A DNA stretch of 64,000 nt from assembly GCF_001425175.1 (NCBI RefSeq), contig NZ_LMDV01000008.1, positions 729,494-793,493 on the forward strand, read 5' to 3'. Positions 61,848-64,000 of the stretch are shown here, one piece after another; the first letter of the stretch is position 1; every line of letters begins with the position of its first letter. The notes beneath the pieces are model-generated. The model worked only from the letters and a program-made list of their open reading frames with translations, was not told the DNA's origin and did not search any database. The stretch comes from Nocardioides sp. Root1257. Lineage in GTDB: Bacteria; Actinomycetota; Actinomycetes; Propionibacteriales; Nocardioidaceae. Position numbers and translations under genes: made by a program.

Positions 61848-63302
61848 ATGACCGACGTCCTCGCGCCCCGGCGCGACCCCGACGACCCATCCCGACCACC
61901 ACGACCGGACCGTCCGGCGCGCAAGCCCGGCTCCGGAGGCTGGTTCCGTGCCGTGTGGCGGTGGCACTTCTTCGCCAGCTTCCTGGTCGTCCCGGTGCTG
62001 CTGCTCCTGGCGACCACCGGCCTGATCTACCTCTTCCGCTTCCAGCTCGAGCCCCTGCTGCACCCCGACCTGATGAAGGTCGACCCGCCGGCCAACGCGG
62101 TCGCCCAGCCCTACCTCCAGCAGCTCGCGGTGGTGGACTCGGCGTACCCCGGCTCGACCGTGGTGTCCCTGACGGAGCCGAAGAACGACGAGAGCCCGAC
62201 CGTCGTGTCGGTCGTGACCGCCGACGGCGCCAGCCGCGACGTCTACGTGAGTCCCTACGGGCCGAAGGTGCTCGGGTCGCTGAACCCGGACACCACGGTG
62301 TCCGGCACCGCGATCCGCCTGCACGCCGACCTGATGACCGGCAGCAGGTGGGGCGGCTACGTCCTCGAGCTCGGCGCCTGCTGGGCGATCGTGATGGCGC
62401 TGACCGGCTACTACCTCTTCGTGCGGGGCTTCCGGGCCCGGCGGCGCGCCCGCAAGGTCGGCCGGACGGGCGCGCGGCTGCGCTGGCGGCACGGCGCGGT
62501 CGGTGCGGTCGCCGGCGTCGGGCTGCTGACGCTCCTGGTCAGCGGCCTGCCGTGGACCGACTTCTGGGGCGCCAAGGTGCAGACCCTCGCGACCGAGCGC
62601 GGCACCTCGATGTGGAGCCTCGACCACGGCGCGGTCAGCAACCCGAGCTCGACGCTCGACGAGTCGCTGCCGCACTCCCACGCGAAGGACATCCCGTGGG
62701 CGCAGCAGGAGTCCGAGGTCCCGTCGTCGACGCCGCCCACGGACGGCGAGCGCAGCGTGGCCAACGTCGACACCGCGATCGCGGTCGCCGACCGGGCCGG
62801 GCTGCGGCACCCGATGACGGTCGCGGTCCCGGCCGCCGACGACGCCTCCGGCGTCTACTCGGTGATCGGCTACGCGTTCGACGCACCGTCGGACGAGCGG
62901 ACCGTGCACGTGGACCGGTACGGCGGCGAGGTGGTCTCGACGTACGGCTTCGACGACTACCCGGCGCTGGCCAAGGTGGTCTCGCAGGGCATCGGCCTCC
63001 ACGAGGGCCGCAGCCTCGGGCTGTGGTCGTTCTGGGGGAGCGCGCTGATGTGCCTGGCGATCATCTTCATGTGCCTCAGCGGCCCGCTGATGTGGTGGCG
63101 GCGCCGGCCGAGGGGAGGCGCGACGCTGGGCGCACCCCGTGGCCGGATGCCGCTCAAGGCGACGCCGCTGCTGGTGGTCGGCCTGGTCGCGCTCGGCGTC
63201 TTCCTGCCGTTCTTCGGCCTGTCGCTGCTCGTCGTGCTGCTGCTCGACCAGCTGGTGCTGCGCCGGGTGCCGGCGCTGAGCCGGTGGTTCGCGACGACCT
63301 AG
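61848..63302 (+). CDS. PepSY domain-containing membrane protein
   Basis: This 484-residue protein has four or five helices, at residues about 40-62 (FFASFLVVPVLLLLATTGLIYLF), 165-190, 215-235, 385-410 and 430-460. Two PepSY-like domains lie outside the membrane: about 95-145 (STVVSLTEPKNDESPTVVSVV) and about 305-355 (MTVAVPAADDASGVYSVIGYAFD, RTVHVDRYGGEVVS). The FFASFLVVP-GLIYLF start and HADLMTGSRWGGYVLELGACW are typical of PepSY-associated TM proteins, some of which act in iron or copper reduction. GAGGAG lies 5 bases before the ATG at 61848. Membrane topology and substrate are not settled. Confidence 0.88.
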   Translation: MTDVLAPRRDPDDPSRPPRPDRPARKPGSGGWFRAVWRWHFFASFLVVPVLLLLATTGLIYLFRFQLEPLLHPDLMKVDPPANAVAQPYLQQLAVVDSAYPGSTVVSLTEPKNDESPTVVSVVTADGASRDVYVSPYGPKVLGSLNPDTTVSGTAIRLHADLMTGSRWGGYVLELGACWAIVMALTGYYLFVRGFRARRRARKVGRTGARLRWRHGAVGAVAGVGLLTLLVSGLPWTDFWGAKVQTLATERGTSMWSLDHGAVSNPSSTLDESLPHSHAKDIPWAQQESEVPSSTPPTDGERSVANVDTAIAVADRAGLRHPMTVAVPAADDASGVYSVIGYAFDAPSDERTVHVDRYGGEVVSTYGFDDYPALAKVVSQGIGLHEGRSLGLWSFWGSALMCLAIIFMCLSGPLMWWRRRPRGGATLGAPRGRMPLKATPLLVVGLVALGVFLPFFGLSLLVVLLLDQLVLRRVPALSRWFATT

Positions 63303-63308
63303 GACGAC

Positions 63309-63572
63309 TCAGCTGGTGGCGGACCGTCGGGCGCTGCGCTCCTCGTGGCGAGCGGTCCGCCGCCGGCGAAGTCGGCGGACGAGCCGCGGGGCGTGCGCCT
63401 CGGCGGCAGGCAGGTCGATCAGCCGGTTGAGCAGCTGGTGGTAGCCGGTGGGGGTCAGGTCGAACCGCGCGCGGACGGCCTCGTCCTTCGTCCCGGCGTG
63501 GGACACCCAGTCCTCCTCGAACGCCAGGATCTCCCGGTCGAGGTCGCTGAGCTGGTCTTCTGGGCCGTGCAT
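63309..63572 (-). CDS. DUF3263 protein
   Basis: This 87-residue protein has the DUF3263 core LSDLDREILAFEEDWVSHAGTKDEAVRARFDLTPTGYHQLLNRLIDLPAAEAHAPRLVRRLRR, a family restricted to actinobacteria, with a helix-turn-helix-like layout. The tail is very basic (RRRRTARHEERSARR), fitting nucleic acid binding. ATG 63572 begins MHGPEDQLS. It lies 11 bases after the PPOX gene stop, on the same strand. Function unknown. Confidence 0.9.
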   Translation of the reverse strand: MHGPEDQLSDLDREILAFEEDWVSHAGTKDEAVRARFDLTPTGYHQLLNRLIDLPAAEAHAPRLVRRLRRRRTARHEERSARRSATS

Positions 63573-63583
63573 GGGGGAGATCC

Positions 63584-63997
63584 TCACACGAGCCCGCTCG
63601 AGACCAGGAATCGGTCCACCTCGATCCGCAGCGCCACCCGCTGGGGGTTCGGCCTCGGGGTGCGGTAGCGCGCGGCGTACCGCTCCACTGCCCGCGCGAC
63701 CGACTCCTCGTCGGACCGGACCTCGACGGTGCCCTCGATCGTCGACCAGCGGGCGCCGTCGACCTGGCACGCCGCGATGCGCCCGTCGGCGGCGGCCTGG
63801 TGCGCCTTGTGGGAGGGGCCGTTCGTGATCACCCAGGCGCAGCGCTGCTCGACGTCGAGGGCCACCCCGACCGGCACGACGTGCGGGCTGCCGTCGGCGC
63901 GCAGCGTGGTCAGCGTGCACAGGTGCCGCTCGGTCCAGAACTCCAGGAGGGCCGGGGGGAACTCCGCCCAACCGGGCTGCCATGACGTCACGCGCAC
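63584..63997 (-). CDS. PPOX-class F420-dependent or FMN-binding protein
   Basis: This 137-residue protein has the split-barrel flavin/F420-binding fold: LLEFWTERHLCTLTTLRADGSPHVVPVGVALDVEQ, then NGPSHKAHQAAADGRIAACQVDG and WSTIEGTVEVRSDEESVARAVERYAARY. Actinobacterial relatives named TIGR03618-like PPOX family bind F420 or FMN, mostly without known substrate. GTG 63997 is the visible start, but a GTG two codons later (VTSWQP) may be used, and the gene is close to the window edge so a longer start is possible. Confidence 0.85.
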   Translation of the reverse strand: MRVTSWQPGWAEFPPALLEFWTERHLCTLTTLRADGSPHVVPVGVALDVEQRCAWVITNGPSHKAHQAAADGRIAACQVDGARWSTIEGTVEVRSDEESVARAVERYAARYRTPRPNPQRVALRIEVDRFLVSSGLV

Positions 63998-64000
63998 ATG

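Overview
The window is chromosomal DNA from a high-GC actinobacterium, most likely a member of the Nocardioidaceae (Nocardioides-like). The evidence is the very GC-rich codon usage, many GTG starts, probable leaderless starts (a -10 box 6-7 bases before the start codon), and actinobacterial families: DUF4193, DUF3263, DUF1206, a class E-like sortase, an F420/PPOX-type protein and a fused IcmF mutase. The genus is an inference from gene content only.

Layout. (1) Positions 1-6067, minus strand: one end of an extracellular contractile injection system (eCIS, phage-tail-like) cluster, with a DUF4255 cap-type protein, a beta-sandwich protein, a sheath, a tube and a second sheath that runs off the left edge. 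(2) 6119-18096, plus strand: a complete L-arabinose locus. It holds a LacI regulator, an aldose 1-epimerase, a YtfQ/YtfR/YtfT/YjfF-type ABC importer, a second LacI regulator and araB-araD-araA, with three near-identical LacI-type operators in the two main promoter gaps. (3) 18170-30646: a 28-residue membrane peptide, a thiolase-like protein, then a phospholipid neighbourhood (phospholipase D-like and PPK2 on the minus strand, two PAP2 phosphatases, DUF1206 and a diacylglycerol-kinase-family protein on the plus strand). After these come icmF and a translationally coupled BtuF-like protein without a signal peptide, preceded by a conspicuous operator pair.

(4) About 30960-42430: a genomic island that is visibly richer in A/T. 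Its left edge cuts a yyaL/DUF255 thioredoxin-domain gene after about 56 codons. Its right edge abuts a 34-base 3' fragment of a tRNA gene (Ala-like) that still has its terminator. It carries a DUF4193 protein, a small probably autoregulated HTH-like gene, a D12-class adenine methyltransferase overlapping a ParB-like protein, an AlbA_2/Schlafen-type protein, a 1489-residue NACHT/STAND NTPase and a DivIVA-like coiled-coil protein. It reads as a defence island; no integrase is visible.

(5) 42598-50887: a 2536-residue LPGTG-anchored surface protein (DUF11-type repeats, then seven SdrD-B-like repeats) overlapping its own class E-like sortase. (6) 50911-57155: a YkvA-like protein, an ABC-2 exporter with a secreted protein, a divergent OmpR/histidine-kinase pair, and a small GntR regulator with a membrane protein, preceded by striking nested inverted repeats. 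(7) 57133-64000: a DUF4157 'eCIS core' protein with HELAH, about 51 kb from the eCIS cluster, then an alpha/beta hydrolase, an MHS-type MFS transporter, a PepSY membrane protein, DUF3263 and a PPOX protein.

The best candidates for undescribed biology are the NACHT/STAND protein in its defence island, the detached DUF4157 eCIS-type cargo protein, and the signal-less BtuF-like partner of IcmF.
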